DNA of 64,000 bases from Apus apus (lineage: Eukaryota > Chordata > Aves > Apodiformes > Apodidae). The translations under genes and the position numbers were made by a program. The stretch spans positions 43,637,659 through 43,701,658 of the forward strand of contig NC_067283.1 of the NCBI RefSeq assembly GCF_020740795.1, read 5' to 3'. Below the pieces are notes generated by a model. That model was given only the letters and a program-made list of their open reading frames with translations. It was not told where the DNA came from and did not search any database. Below are positions 25,289 through 38,410 of the stretch, piece by piece (position 1 is the stretch's first letter; the number at the start of each line of letters is the position of its first letter).

Positions 25289-26196
25289 CAGCTCTTTTAG
25301 GGAGACAATTGCTTTTAAATTGAAAAATCTGAATTCTAGTGCTAGGTTTCAATTTAAAACTGGTTTTGATACAATTTTCAACAATTCCTTAGGGGTTAGA
25401 GCATGGTTTCTGACTAAATAGTGGTTTATGTAGACCATTTCTCTTTCCCCAGGCTAGAAGAAGGATTGAGAACCAGTGGGGCTGACCTAAGAGTTCCTGC
25501 CTGCACTGCAGAATTTTTGGTGAAAATCTCAGGGCAGCCTTTCCCCCCAAAAGTGTGCTGCAAAGCTTGGGTGCACCCGTGTAGACAGAAAAAAAAACCC
25601 TAGGAAAGAGCAGCTGGTTTAATTCTCTGTATTATGCGTTCTCCTTCTAGGTGCCATCACCTTTCAGAGCAAAGTCATTGACTGAAACAGCTGCCTATGT
25701 TTTTTTTTTTCCCCAAGGCAAGCACCAGTGGGCTTACCCTGCTCTTGCTGAGCTCACCCTCATCCCATAAAAATCAAGAGCAGAGCGTATTGGTGATCAT
25801 TTTGGTGCATCCTCACCAGAAGCTCAGACAGAGGCTGCTTAGGTAAGCCCAGTGCACAGACAAGCCACCCAATTCTGGGCAAGGATTTTGGCTCTGCTTT
25901 CTCAGCTCTCTTTCAAAGCAATAACCTTTGAGAGGGAAAAAAACCCCAAAATTACCCATGTGGGGCTGCTGTGCCCCTTGCTTTTTGCTGCTCCAGGCCA
26001 GATAAGCTGTTTACCTGGAAATGCTTTCAGCTTGGTGGAAATAAAAAGAACCCCTTAAAGCAAATCCCATATAATCTTTAGGAAAATATTACCACCATCA
26101 GGTGATCAACAGTTTCAGGAGCAAGCAAACATGCTTAAACCCAACCAGGTGCAGTCAGAGCATCCAACTGCAGCTCCAGGGAGCTTTCCCTCCGCG

Positions 26197-26218
26197 CCCC
26201 CCCCCCCTTTTTTTTTTT
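26197..26218 (+). repeat. Adjacent C11 and T11 homopolymer runs
   Basis: A run of C is followed directly by a run of T, a short pure pyrimidine segment prone to length error in assemblies. Confidence 0.85.
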
Positions 26219-27199
26219 CCCTCTGTTCCTGTTTGATGGCTTTTTTTATACCCTTTGCCTTCATGTAAACAACCACGCAGGGGTTGCTCAGGAATAAACA
26301 AAAATCAGGCCCTTGAATGCAATTGCTTCCTGGGAAAAAGACCAAAGCAGAGAGCCATGAAATACATGGATGGTGTTGCAGGCAGAACCACGTTTGCCAG
26401 GGCTGTGAAACGGGGAGCTCCTGTATTCTGGGGTGCCCTGGGAGCGTGCTTATCTTTGCACAGATTTGCAACAGAAGGGGAAATTTGAAACTGGCTATAA
26501 AAGGGACCCGTTTATTGCTTAGCTCTGAAGCTCCCTGCCTACTGAAAACCACAGTCTTGCAGCACACCAAGTGACAAGAATTTGGGTTGCTTCACTGAGC
26601 TTGATTGAGTCGCTGGAGACCAGGCTCATGGAGAGAGAGCTGCTCATCATTCACTTGGAGGTGCAGCTCAGGGTAATTCATCTCCCAGTTTTGCTAAGAA
26701 GGCAGCTCGAGCCCTGCCATCCTGGGAGGCCACATGTGACAGCAGGACTTCAAAGGAAAATGCTGCTGTTGGTGGGCTCACTCTGTGTTCCCATTGTCAG
26801 AGCTTCCTCTGCGGTGATGCCAGGGTGATGCTCCAGGGCCATGGTCAGCACGTGGTGCGGTTTTCATCTGGCATCCCCTGTCGAGCCTCCTGGGCCTCCT
26901 CATCCCTGAGATGTGGGTTATTTTCTCCTCAGTTAACTCAGCATGACAGTTCCAGCTGGTCCCAAGCCATCATAATTAATGCGACGTCTTTCCTGTTTCT
27001 CTCTCAGTTTCAGACTCTGGCCCAGACTCCTGCCAGCTCTCATCAGACACCCTCCCTGTTCTGGCAGGCCAGCAGCACAGCAGCAAGCAGAGGGAAGGAC
27101 CAAGGGGCATAGAGGCCAAAAGGAGAGCCATCTTGGGAGAGAGGCTCCAGGAGAGATCCCCTTGGAGATCTCCAGTCAGCTGGTCCCCAGGCTTCATGT

Positions 27200-27449
27200 T
27201 TCAGATGCCCAAGAGAGTAGATTTAGATCAGATATCAGGAAGAAATTCTTTACTGTGAGGGTGGTGAGTCACTGGCACAGGCTTCCTGGGGAAGTTGTGG
27301 ATGCCCCTTCCCTGGAAGTGTTCAAGGCCAGGTTGGATGGGGCTTTGAGCAACCTGGTCTAGTGGGAGGTGTCCCTGACATGCAGTGGGGTTGGACCCAG
27401 ATGATCTTTAAGGTCCCTTCCAACCCAAACCATTCTACGGTTCTGTGAG
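27200..27449 (+). mobile_element. CR1 3' fragment with ORF2 C-terminal coding remnant
   Basis: The forward frame still reads R-K-K-F-F-T-V-R-V-V, H-W-H-R-L-P and V-F-K-A-R-L-D-G-A-L-S-N-L-V, the end of CR1 ORF2. The element then ends in the CCAACCCAAACCATTCTACG-type terminus. It is an inactive 5'-truncated copy. Confidence 0.93.
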
Positions 27450-30400
27450 TTTCAGCCTTTTTATCCAGAGAGGGGACCTCTGTTTTGTGAGAGGGTCATT
27501 TCAGAGAAGCTGCATGTGTTCCGCTCTATTCTCCATTTTTACTTTCTTTCCTCCCATCTTGAGACACCGTGTGATGCACAGCAAAGGGCACCCTGCAAAG
27601 GGTTTGTTTTGTGGGGACTGTACAAAAAACACAACTGTGGAGCAGATGCTGTGTTTTGCTGTTCTATTGCTAAAATGTTGGTAAAGGTTGTCCAAACCCA
27701 TGCTGTGCCTGGAGCTGAGAACTGCTTGATGACTACTCTACAGGAGATCAAAGACCTGAATCTTAACTTACAGGTTTTAGGGGAAACATTTTGATCGACC
27801 TGATGGCAAAAGGGAAAGACCGAGACCTCCAAACCCCAGCCCTTCCCAGGTGAACTGGGAAAACAGCCATATTCTTTTCCCATTTGGGGGCTGATATTTC
27901 CATGTCCAGTTCCCTGCTTGGATTTAAGGATCATTTTGGCATTGTCTTGGTCGGATTTTTTGGGGGCTGAAAGGAAATGCTGTGTGAGTGTTTTATTAGC
28001 TGTTCCTTTACCTTTGAAGATAATACCTATTGTTTATTAGTTTAAGAGAAGTACAAAGGATGTATTGAGTTCTGGTTTAATAACTTCCCTCTGGTGCTCC
28101 AACACAGCAGTAGCCTAATCCCAGGGCAGGATCCTCACCGAAACCACAGAGGATCCCAAAACCACGGGAATGTGCTTGAACAAAACCTGTGCAAACCTCC
28201 ATCTCCCTGGGCAGAGAGGATGGGACAGGATAAACCTGGGGCAGGGGCAGAGTGGCTGCAGAGGCAGGTGGAGGGGGGTTGAACTGTAGGGTGGTCAGCA
28301 GCAGGGCAATATATGGTCACGTGGAGCATCAAATCACTTTGATTAATAGCTGACTGTGTAAAAAAACCCATGTCCAGGTCTCCTCATGGATAATTCACAA
28401 GCAGAAATAAATGATGTACTGGGAACAGCTCACCTGGTTCTTTTTATCACAAGTATCTTGTGTATGTCGCCACATTAAAAGCAACATGAGAACTTAGTTA
28501 TCCACATGTGCTCAGTACAGGCAGCTCTATAAAATCCAAGGAAAATGAGCTGTGAAGAGCTGGGGAGCTTTTAAAAGAGGAATGCTTTACCGAGGGGAAA
28601 AAAAATTGGCATTGAAAAGACATCCAGCAGATACTTCTTCTCTTGGGCTAGTTATGTTCTAAAATTTATGTCTTATGGGAGGGGTGAGGCTGGACCCAAG
28701 CTAGTAATCTAAACCAGAGGGTGTTCAGCTGAGACATATTTTCCTACCTGCCAAACCTCGCACAACACGTAGAAAAGCTGTTTCCCCACTTCTGCAGTTG
28801 ATTATGGCTGTACTTCATGTCTCAAGAGACTTATGATTTTTCTATTTCTCAGCAGGGCTTAATCTTTAAATTCTCTTCCTTTGCAGACAGAGGAAGAAAG
28901 GAGAAATGATGGTGCTTGTGAGGAGGGCCACGAGTGAAGGATCTCATGGAGGGGTGTAGGACAAAGCCAGTCTCAGTGATGGCTCCGGTCAGGTTGTGCT
29001 GGAGTCACCCTGGCTGGCTCCTTTGCTGTGGGATCACTCTAGCTGGAAGCTACAGCTGCAGATCAGAGCTTGGAAGCAAAACCTCCTTCTCTTCAGCTTC
29101 TCAGCAAAACCTGTGAAGTCATTCTGGCTTCAGACCCCAGGCCACCAGCTGTGCCCCTCCTCTGCTCAGCACCCAGAAGCCCCTTCACCCACGGTAACCA
29201 AGAAGCAGAGGCTGAGCAGAGGCTGGTTGGTGCTGGTTGTCTCCCTCCCATGCATCGTCTCCAGCTCTGGGGTCTTCTGCCAGCACACGGGGACCCTGGT
29301 CAGAGCCTGGAGGCTAGGAGAGCTCAGTGACAGCCAAGAGCCACTGCTGTCCCCATGTCAAGAGAAGCATGAGGCTGCCCTGCCAAATAACCCGTGGGGT
29401 TTGATGTAGGTTATTAATTGAACTAAGTAAAATTTGGGGGAGGGATATCACACAAAAGAGAAAAAAAAGAGACTGTTTTATGTGCAATGTAGACATGTAG
29501 AACAAAAATTAGAGCTTACAAAACACTGAGACAGTGAGAATTATAGAAAAACACATCCCTGGTAGACAACAATCCATCCTTGAGGAACAGGACTGCAGGA
29601 CAAATGGAAAGGAATACTCCCATAACTTATCTTGGTTGCAACCTTGAGCACTAGGTAGAAAACGAGTCAGTGTAATACTGACTTGCAGTATTAACATACT
29701 CCCCTGCCCCACTTCTGGCACTGCACCTCCTGCTGCCCCCTTTACCCAAACCAGGGACACTGAAGCCCCTTACAGAAAGAGGCCTGAGCCATGTACTCAA
29801 AGTGACGCTAGGAACAGGGCCTGAAGCCCAGCAGGCTTGCAAGCAGCTGGACTCCATCCCCACAGCAGCTGTCAACCACCCTCCCAGGGGAGCTGTGGCT
29901 GCAGAAGCAGGACCCCAGGTAATGGCAGGAGGTCTGAACTGCTGACTCCTGCCTGCAGCCCTCATCTTCTTAAGTCACTGCTGGTTCTAGTTAAGCTTTT
30001 TTTTTTTTTTCTTTTTCAGTTTTTTAGGGTGAACCTGGTGCAAAACTACCAGGAGCTAACAGTAATCATTTTTGACAGCTATCACAGAGAGTGTCCCAGG
30101 CTGAGATGAAGGCTTTTTTTCCTTATATCAACACCACAACCACTAGCTATATATGACAGAGGGGGTTTGTTGTTGTTTGTTTGTTTTTTTAAATTTAGGT
30201 TAAGTTAGATATTTTGAAAATATTTATTCATGACAAAGCTGTCGGTAAAGTTGCCTCTCCAGGCTGTTGGTGGAATAAATGATTGAATCTTTACGGAAAA
30301 AGAAGGGGAAAAAATTATATTTAATGTCCATTATCTGAGTGCTGATAAAATGCATCCCAGCTCAGTGGAGGGCTTGCACAGTTGGGGCATAAACCAGAAG

Positions 30401-32681
30401 AGGCTGCCCCCCCCAGCTGTGTACCACCCTACCCCACATTAGTGCATTTTTGTAAACTTGCTTTGATACCTCTAGATCCAAGAAGTTGTTCATCAGACAC
30501 CTTGTACCAACATTGTGAGCCCGTTTCTCCAAGGGATCCCCCATTAAATGGCTTCCACGTGAGCCATGCGGCCTTTGCATCCATGACCCCATCTAATTAA
30601 TCAACATCTGGCCCAGCTGCAGGCACTGCTGAGCTGCAGAGGTGGGGGGAAGAGATTTAGTGCAAAATGAATGACAGCTGCCCCTGCCCCTGTGAGCCAC
30701 AGCTGCAGGTTTGCTTCTGCAGCCTGTCAGAAGATGCTAATGCCATGTCCCTCTGCTCTGTGTCCTTTCAAAAGCTTAAACTCTCACGTCACCAGATTAA
30801 CAAAATGAATGAGTTGGATCCTTGTTACCATTAAATCTTCCTTGGTCTTTTTTTTCTTCCTTCCTTATGCATCGTTTTCTTCCTTGCTGGAGTTTTGGGT
30901 TTTGATGCAGCTGAGCTCACCACCCTCCTGTCACCTCAGGGGACACAATCCAGAAGGATGCGTTCCTTTCACCCGGGACAGCAGAGGTGAGTGAGTTGCA
31001 GGCTGGCTGGGAGGAGCTGTCCTGCCTGGCAAATCCCTGCAGCAAGGAGGGAGGAGAAGGAGCAGAGGTTTGTCTCAAAGCTCTCAGCAGGTAATACCAG
31101 GCTGTGTCTGCTCTGCCCCTGCGGGTACCTCTGAGATGTGCAAAACTTGGCCCACGTCAACTAATGAATGTCTTCCTAGAGGCCTTGCTAAGCTTTTGTT
31201 AAAAACAAAACAGGCCCAGAGAGGCTGTGGATAAGAGAGCTGGATCTCCTCATGGGCAGGCTGTGATCAGCCTTGTCATTTGTGCTGGGGGGGACTGCCT
31301 TTTTAATGAACAAATGTGATTTAATGGTATTGTTTTCATACAGGGAAAAAGAAAACAAATTATTGATTCTTTACTCACCGAGAGGTAGCTTTGCAGGCTT
31401 CCTGCAACACCAGCAATGAATTTTCAATATATAATGATTTAAAAAAAGCAGGGACAAGGGCAGTTCACAGTACTTTTGAGCAAGCTCAGCAGCCCATTTT
31501 ATTGTTACAGAAATACACCATTTGCCTTGTACAATTGTATAAGGGCTGTAAAGAGCAGACAAAGTCTGATCTGGTGCCACTGCCCTCCCTGGCTCCCTCC
31601 TCCACCATCCATGGTAACCTACTGCAGCACCCACCAGCCCTGGAAACAAATGTGTAACTCACTGAGCGAGCCCATAGCTGGTGTGAATCTGCCCACTGCC
31701 AGCAGAAATGGCAACACCAACACCAGCATTTCTGCCATCTGTTGCTTCAGTTTTCATGGAGCAAAACAGAACCCCTGAGGTGCCTTTCCTTGTCCCAACT
31801 CAAAGGTGTCCTTTGTCACAGCAGCCCCCCCTCCCCTGCCTGTGCTGGGTGCACATGTGTTAGTGCTGTGGGGAGGGAAATCAGCTAGGAGGTGAAACCC
31901 AGACCTGCACTTGTCTGATTGACACAGGCATGGCCTAAGCCACTTCCCACCATCAGCCAGAAGATCTATGAGAGGGGGACAAATTGAATTTCAGCCTCTT
32001 CAATAGGAAGATGGAGCCCTCATCACTAACCCAGCTCAGAAATGTAAATTTTGCAGAGTAACTAACTCCTGCAGACCTGGTTTGCAGCACATGGTAGGAG
32101 AGGAGACAGCTCTCTCCCTGAGATGATTAAAATCTGATTTACGAGACACAGTGGACAGATGGCATCTGGTTTTTGCAGTCAGTGGTCCCTGTGGAATAAA
32201 GAGGCAAATTTCAAGGCCATAGCTCTGAAAAGACAGGGAAATTAATTTATTGACCATGTCCCTGCAGATGCCTGTGTTGACATCTCTGCTCCCATCATGT
32301 CAAGGCTCGAATCCACCAGTCCAGCAGGTACCTGCTTTGCCCCCTTCCTCTGCCTCTCAGCACCCAAATGTTCCCCAAAGGAGACTCTCTACTGAGAGGA
32401 ATCAAAATGCCTCAGGATGAGCAAAGTTGAGCCACTGGCACAGAAGTGTGAATGTTTTGGGGGCTTTACATATTTTCTTCTGCCCACCTGAGGCAGACAC
32501 ATCTTCCTCATGGGTTGTTTGTTTCTAATTTCTAGAAGGGGAGGAGAAATAAAGGCAGAGAATAGTCTGCAGTGAGTATGGTGTCCCTGCACAGGCACCA
32601 AGTGCTGACCTCTTCCACCAGCACAGCACTCCCTGGGATGTCAGCCAACTCTTCCCAGCAGCATCCAAACAGGATCATTGT
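27450..32681. other. Intergenic, nothing recognised
   Basis: The sequence holds short T runs (for example 29999-30011) and no open frame with family similarity. A CACGTG lies at 28318. No promoter-like CpG cluster was seen. Confidence 0.6.
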
Positions 32682-33560
32682 AGAATCACAGAATGGTTTG
32701 GGTTGGAAGGGACCTTAAAGGTCATCTATTTCCAATCCCCCTGCCATGGGCAGGAACACCTCCCACTAGACCAGGTTGCTCAAAACCCCATTCAGTCTGG
32801 CCTTGAATGTTTCCAGAGTGGGGGCTTCCACAACTTCCCTGGGCAGAATGTTCCAGTGTCTCACCACCCTCACGCTGAAGAATTTTCTTCTTAATGTCTA
32901 ACCTTAATCTACCCTCTTCCAGTTTAAAACCATTACCCCTCGTCCTGTCACTACAAGCCCTTGTAAAAAAAAAACCCTCCCCAGCTTTCCTGTAGCCTCT
33001 TCAGGTACTGGAAGGCTGCTATAAAGTCTCCCCAGAGCCTTCTCTTCTCCAGGCTCATCAAATCCAACTCTCTCAGCCTGTCTCCATAGAAGAGGTGCTC
33101 CAGCCCTCTGATCATCTTTGTGGACCTTCTCTGGACTTTCTCCAGGAGCTCCATGGCCTTATGATGCAGCTTCTTTTGGCTTCTTTTTGGCTTCTTTTGA
33201 TGCAGCTTAGGACATGATTGGCCCTCTGGGCTGCAAGCCCATATTGCTGGCTCATACTGAGCTTTTTATCAACCAACACCCCCAACTCCTTCTCCTCAGG
33301 GCTCTTCTCAATCTATGCTTTGCCCAGCCTGTATTTGTGCTTGGGATTGCCCCAACCCAGGTGCAAGACCAACTTGGTCTTTGTTGAACTTCATGTGGTT
33401 TGCATGGACCCACCACCTCTCAAGCTTGTCCAGGTCCTTCTGGATGGCATCCTTTACCTCCAGCATGTGAACCACACCACACAGCCTGGTGTCATCAGCA
33501 AACTGGCTGATGGTGCACTCAGTGCCACTGTTCCTGTCACATGCAAAACACATGCAGAAC
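32682..33560 (-). mobile_element. CR1 fragment of about 880 bases, the longest in the window
   Basis: The terminus AGAATCACAGAATGG is at the left, so the copy is on the - strand. It includes ORF2 C-terminal words ([14 protein letters not shown]) and, further 5', the reverse-transcriptase region around F-A-D-D-T-R-L. Frames are broken. Between about 33160 and 33210 expected CR1 sequence is replaced by a short repeated filler, so an internal deletion is likely. Confidence 0.93.
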
Positions 33561-36499
33561 GCTCGCTTGCTGTGTGCTACAGCATAAAAAGAGGCTTAGT
33601 GCAGGGATGGGGTGGCAGCCCAGGGTTTGCCTGGTGACAGGGGGAGGGGTCTCATCGCCGCAGGGACCACAGCAGAGGCCTTTGACTCAGGTTTCTTAGC
33701 TTGTGCTAAAAATACCAGCTTTTGCCAGGGAAGCTGGAGTCTCTGAGGACAGCTCAAGATCACAAAAGATAAGCTCAGATATTTTACCCTAATACTTTCT
33801 TTCATGCATCTGCTCACACAGGCTGCCCACTTTTAGTGCTCTGTTCTTGCCTCTTCTTTCTTTCCTTTCTTTCTCCAAGTCCCTTCAAAGGAAGATTAAA
33901 CAGCAGGACCTTCTGGTGTCCTAATCCTCCCTTTTGGGAGGCAGAAAGCAAGACAAATATTGCCTCATCACTGCTATCAAAAGGCTTTTTTGAGTGCAAT
34001 CAAAGTACATGGCTCCCAGGTGACTGCTGGTATCTCCTCTTCAGAGCTTATAGGGGACTTTGGTGACAAGGGATCTGGTGACACTTGCATGCCCCAAACC
34101 TCCCCTGCAAAACAGGGCTGACCCCAGCACCACCCGGGTGTGTGGGTGGGTGTATCTCAGTGGGCAGGCTGAACTTCATCTCCATTTTCCTCCTCTTCCT
34201 GTAAAACCCAGGGCAAGACCACTCCAGTTGATTTGACCCCTCCACAGCTGTTGCCTGCCAGCAGCATCCTGGGGAAATAACCCCTGTGTGAGCATGTTCC
34301 GTTCTGTTTACATGCAGAGCTGGGACTCACATTTTCCTTGGGGGTCTTCCCTATAACCTGGTTCAAAACTACCTGTATTCATCTGGCTGGGCTGGGAGAG
34401 ATGGGATTTCACCATCCTGGGAAAGTATCTCTCCAGTTTCCCAGGACTGAGTATCTAGTGGGAAAAATCTTCACCACTTTCGGGTGCTTTTCTGAAGGTG
34501 CTGCCACCTCCAGACAGCTGGGGAAAGGGCAGGCAGCCCGTCTGCTGAGTTAACACCCGTGTGGACTGAAATACCGGTTTCTGGTATTGGTTGAGAAACC
34601 TCAAGGATTCAAAGACCAGACCTGATGTCTCCCCCTTTCTTCCTCCTCCCCTCTCCTGCGTGCTGGTGGCAGGGACACCAGGGAAGCCACAAGCCCTTCT
34701 TCTGCCTGGCCATGCACAGAGGTGACAACTTATAGGCTCCCATCCTGAAAGGAGGTAAAAAGGGGAGTCTGGCTGCCCAAACGGGAACCTGGCCAGGGAC
34801 TGGGGAGGGGAAAAAACTCACATGGCACCCAAACCCAATCAGCAGACAGAAGGTGGAAGCTCAGGCACTGCCTGGTGGCTCCATGCGTGGGGACACGAGC
34901 AGCACCCTGCCCACTGGCTGGCAGCAGAGGGTCCCGGGGGCTCCCGGTGTTCCTAATGTGCTGGGTGTGAGAAACTCCTTTGCACCCACATAGTGTCTTG
35001 GGCTGGTGATGCTGGGTATAGCCCAGGGGAATAAAATCTGGTTCAGCATGGAAGAGGAGAGCAAGTAAAGCTGATCCTTCAGTCAGGAGTCAAACAAAAT
35101 CACAGGGAAATTCCCAAGGACCATGTGGAGGCAGTTTGGGATGGTAAAACTTCTTTTTGGGAAAGGATGCTCATGTCTTTGGCCTGCCTTCTTTACAAAC
35201 CAGTGAATTCAAAGCCCCCAAGCACGGCATTGTTTTAACTGATGGTTGGCAGCACACAGCTCTAGCAGCTTTGGAACAGGGATAATCCTACCAAAGCAGC
35301 AGGTATCCAAAGTAGCTCTAAGAGCCAGGTTCTCGAAAACTTGATCTTCACACCATTTGAGGTCTTCAGTCCATAAAGAGTCATGAAGATGCCCTTTGCA
35401 GAGAGCTGAGATGTGGGCCAGCATGACCCCACGATGGCTGATCCACCAGAGAAAAACAAATACCTGAGTGACCCCAGAGAGAAAGGCTTGTTCACACTGA
35501 AATGCTGCTCATCTTGTCTCACAGCAAGAGTTTTGCCTCCAGTGATTCATTAATGGTGCCTGGTCTGGGGGCTTGTCCTTACACCTAATTTGCAAAGTGG
35601 ACAGTGAAAGTGGGGAGACAATCCTGGCTTCCGGGAACTAGAACAGGGTCACTTGCAGTCACATCCTTGATGTGATAAAATGCTGCTAATTCACATTTGC
35701 ACCTGCCAACCCTCAGTGTGACTGTGCAAGAGCTTCTCATCTCTCGATGACCTCAAAAAAATCCCACTGGCATTTCCCCCCTATCCTTGTCAGCATGAGG
35801 AAGAGAAAGAAACAAAACCAGATAGCTCCATTTCTTCTTCCATTTCACTTTGAAATGTTTTGTAGGTGAGGATAGACCACAGGAAAAGTCTGATTTCAAT
35901 GTTTATGGCAGAGAGCTGCCCCCTGACAGCTTGGAGGGACTAAACCCCCCATGTCCATGGTGCTCCGTGCTTCAGGAAGAGGCACAGCATGAATAGGCAT
36001 GATGGGAAGTCCAAGTTTAAGACACCTCATCCTCCTGAGCTATTTTGGGTAGTATTTGGCTATATTTGGAGGCCTGCTATTCTGGTAGGATCATCAGCTC
36101 TCCTGAGAACTCCTGAACTTCAGGATTTTTGAACTGGTCCCTGTGGTTGTCACAGGGGTGGGTTTTTGAATAGTAAGAGGCCATTCTTGTGCCTCTGCAC
36201 AGCTGGTGTGAGACGTTGTGAACACTGTGCAGGGAGGAAGGGTTGCTTTCTGCTGCAGCTGCAGAGAGCTTGGGTCCACGCTTGGGTGGGCAGAGCCCTG
36301 GCTGCTGCAGTGTCCCACCCTCCAAGCCTCCGTCCTGCTGCATCCCGCTTCCCCATGTTCCCAGCCTGGAGCAGCATGCTACAGCAGCTCCCTCAGATCT
36401 GTATGTTAGTTAGGGAAGGTAACAGAGGGGAAAAGGTTGTGATGGTGGGATAAAAAGTGCTGCTGGGTGGATCAGGCTGGAAGGGACTTACTGATGCTC
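33561..36499. other. Intergenic, nothing recognised
   Basis: No repeat family, exon or notable composition was recognised between the long CR1 copy and the CpG-rich patch. Confidence 0.6.
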
Positions 36500-36790
36500 T
36501 GACAGCTTGAAATGTTTCGGTGCGGAGAGGAAACTTTTAAGACGCTCTGGCCAAGTGCCGGGAAAAGACAGCCTGTCGAGCCAATGCCACCTGCTGGAGA
36601 CAGCACTCGGAGGCTGCGGTTCACGGCGCAGTTTAAAACGGTGTTCCTTGGTCATCCTTGCATCCAAAGCCCCTCTTCTGCAGCTTGAAAACCCGAGCAT
36701 ATGTCGAGGGGAAGAGACCTCGGTCATCCACAGGCGCAGCCCTTCTGCCGTCGCAGGGAAGGTTTCCTTTCCCTCAGGTTCCCGGTCTCA
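36500..36790. promoter_or_regulatory. Small intergenic CpG-rich patch
   Basis: Roughly 19 CpGs occur in about 290 bases, surrounded by CpG-poor DNA, and there is no coding frame I recognise. The patch could be an unmethylated enhancer or the promoter of a noncoding transcript. It sits directly beside AT-rich DNA that looks conserved. Confidence 0.35.
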
Positions 36791-37750
36791 GTTCTCCCAT
36801 TTGCTTTATCTGACGGCTAATTATCATTCCAGAGGTAATTGCTGGAGGAGCCATATGGGATCCATAAAGCGCTAATGCTGGGGGAATTTTATTTTTTTTC
36901 CCCAAAGAATCAAAAGACCAGAAATGTCCAATATATTATTGTTGTTGTTATTAGCATTATCATCACTGCTATAGTAGCAGCCAGCAACATCAGCTTAGGT
37001 TATGGAAACCATTATTGCTGCACAGACATGAAGAGAAGATTATTGTCCCTTACAAATCCCTTAACAAGCCGTTACAAGTCTAAGAGTTTTTTAATTGGGA
37101 GGAAATAATATGTTCACAAGCTCTAATGAGAGAGTTACAGAATTAATCCAGACCTAAGGGGTGGGAAGGAAGAAGGAGGTGAAGCCTCAGCGCAAAGATG
37201 AAGGGAAGAGGGAAGATCTGGGGAGCAGCCACTGCTGGGGCAGCAGACCTTGGGGCTGGGGGGTGGCTCAGCACTTCTTCATGCATGTACATGTTGGTTA
37301 CCTAATAAGCCATTTCTTAAGCTCCAGTGGTACTGCTACTTATACCATAAATTCAATGATCTTCCCTTTACTGGTCATTAATCTGCTTCGTTTCTTGACA
37401 ATTTTATACTCTTTTGATAAACTGTTTGTCTAACCACTTGGAAGAAGCAATATCAAAAGCTGTACCTTAGGCTTTTGCCCAGCTAATGAAGAAAATCCAT
37501 CACAAGAGGAGTTTATGTATTGCTTTGCTGGATGTAAATAAAATGTCAGGCTAATTTGCTTCCATTAATCTTAAAAGGCCGTTGCTACAATGACAGTCCT
37601 ATGGCGGAGTGGACTTTTTTTCCTTTTCCACATAAATATTTAAGCAAGTACTGAAAGCATAAATAAATTGCTTTCTAAAAGGCACATTATTTTTATATCC
37701 AGCAATTTAACAATAAATTTGGATTTACTTGCTAGCTCTTACCTTTCAGG
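36790..37750. promoter_or_regulatory. AT-rich block with homeobox-like sites, candidate conserved noncoding elements
   Basis: There is no open frame of interest. The block is dense in TAATTA/GGTAATTG, CATATG, TTTATC and AATAAA-like words, with little low-complexity sequence. Such a texture is common in vertebrate developmental enhancers. Without an alignment this is a guess from composition only. Confidence 0.25.
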
Positions 37751-38129
37751 CAGCAGTCAGCCCACTTGCCCTGCATGGCACAGGGATGCTTGGGAGGGTC
37801 TTGCTGAGCATCTTGTGGGGTCTCCAAGTGCCACCCTACTGATGTGGTCCCTGGCCAGTGGATGTCTTCAGTGGGCTGATCTGTGGGATCTGTCTGGGGG
37901 CTGCTGCAAAGGCTACTTTGTGTCCTGTGGCTGCAAGGGGCAGCTCAAGAAGTGGCCCTTAAATGCAGCAAAAAAAAGGCATTTAGTTTAAGGAGGGTGA
38001 GACCAGCAAAGCACTGGAGCCAGCTTCTGTGGAGTGGTCAGGGGGTCACCAGCTTTGTGGGGTTAAGAACAGGCTGACCAGGAGTAGTGTGCCTGCAAGG
38101 GGTCTGGGTGGGTGGCTGTGTGCATGGCA

Positions 38130-38410
38130 GGGATGCACGTGCATCTGTGTGCACGCCTGCGTGGGGGAATGTGCATGCATGTGCACACACACACGTGGAT
38201 GTCCCTGTGCGTGTGCAGGTGTGAGCATGCACAGGGGTGTGTGCGTGCACACGGGGGGGAATACACACGCACGTGTGTGCACGTGTTCCGCACGTTGGGG
38301 ACAATTTGGCCCCTGCCTTCCTTCCCCCAGCCCCATTTTCTGCCAGCTGAATGGGGGGGTGTAGCCACAGGTCTGTGAAATGCAATCATCCCACTTCAGT
38401 CACGTGAAAA
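38130..38410. promoter_or_regulatory. Alternating purine-pyrimidine stretch with five CACGTG E-boxes
   Basis: From 38130 to about 38290 the sequence is rich in TG, CA and CG steps of the kind that can adopt Z-DNA. CACGTG occurs at 38136, 38192, 38270, 38280 and 38401. The last is embedded in GTCACGTGA, close to the CLEAR site bound by TFEB/MITF-family factors. Part of the clustering follows from the simple sequence itself. Confidence 0.4.

Larger units (their letters stand above)
22891..27199. other. Intergenic, only simple repeats recognised
   Basis: The stretch contains A, CAAA and C/T homopolymer runs and otherwise unrecognised sequence. No coding exon is supported. Confidence 0.6.

Noticed and set aside
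33308..33553. Reverse-transcriptase-like peptide (F-A-D-D-T) as a separate gene
   Set aside because: It is part of a broken, 5'-truncated CR1 retrotransposon, not a host gene or a virus.
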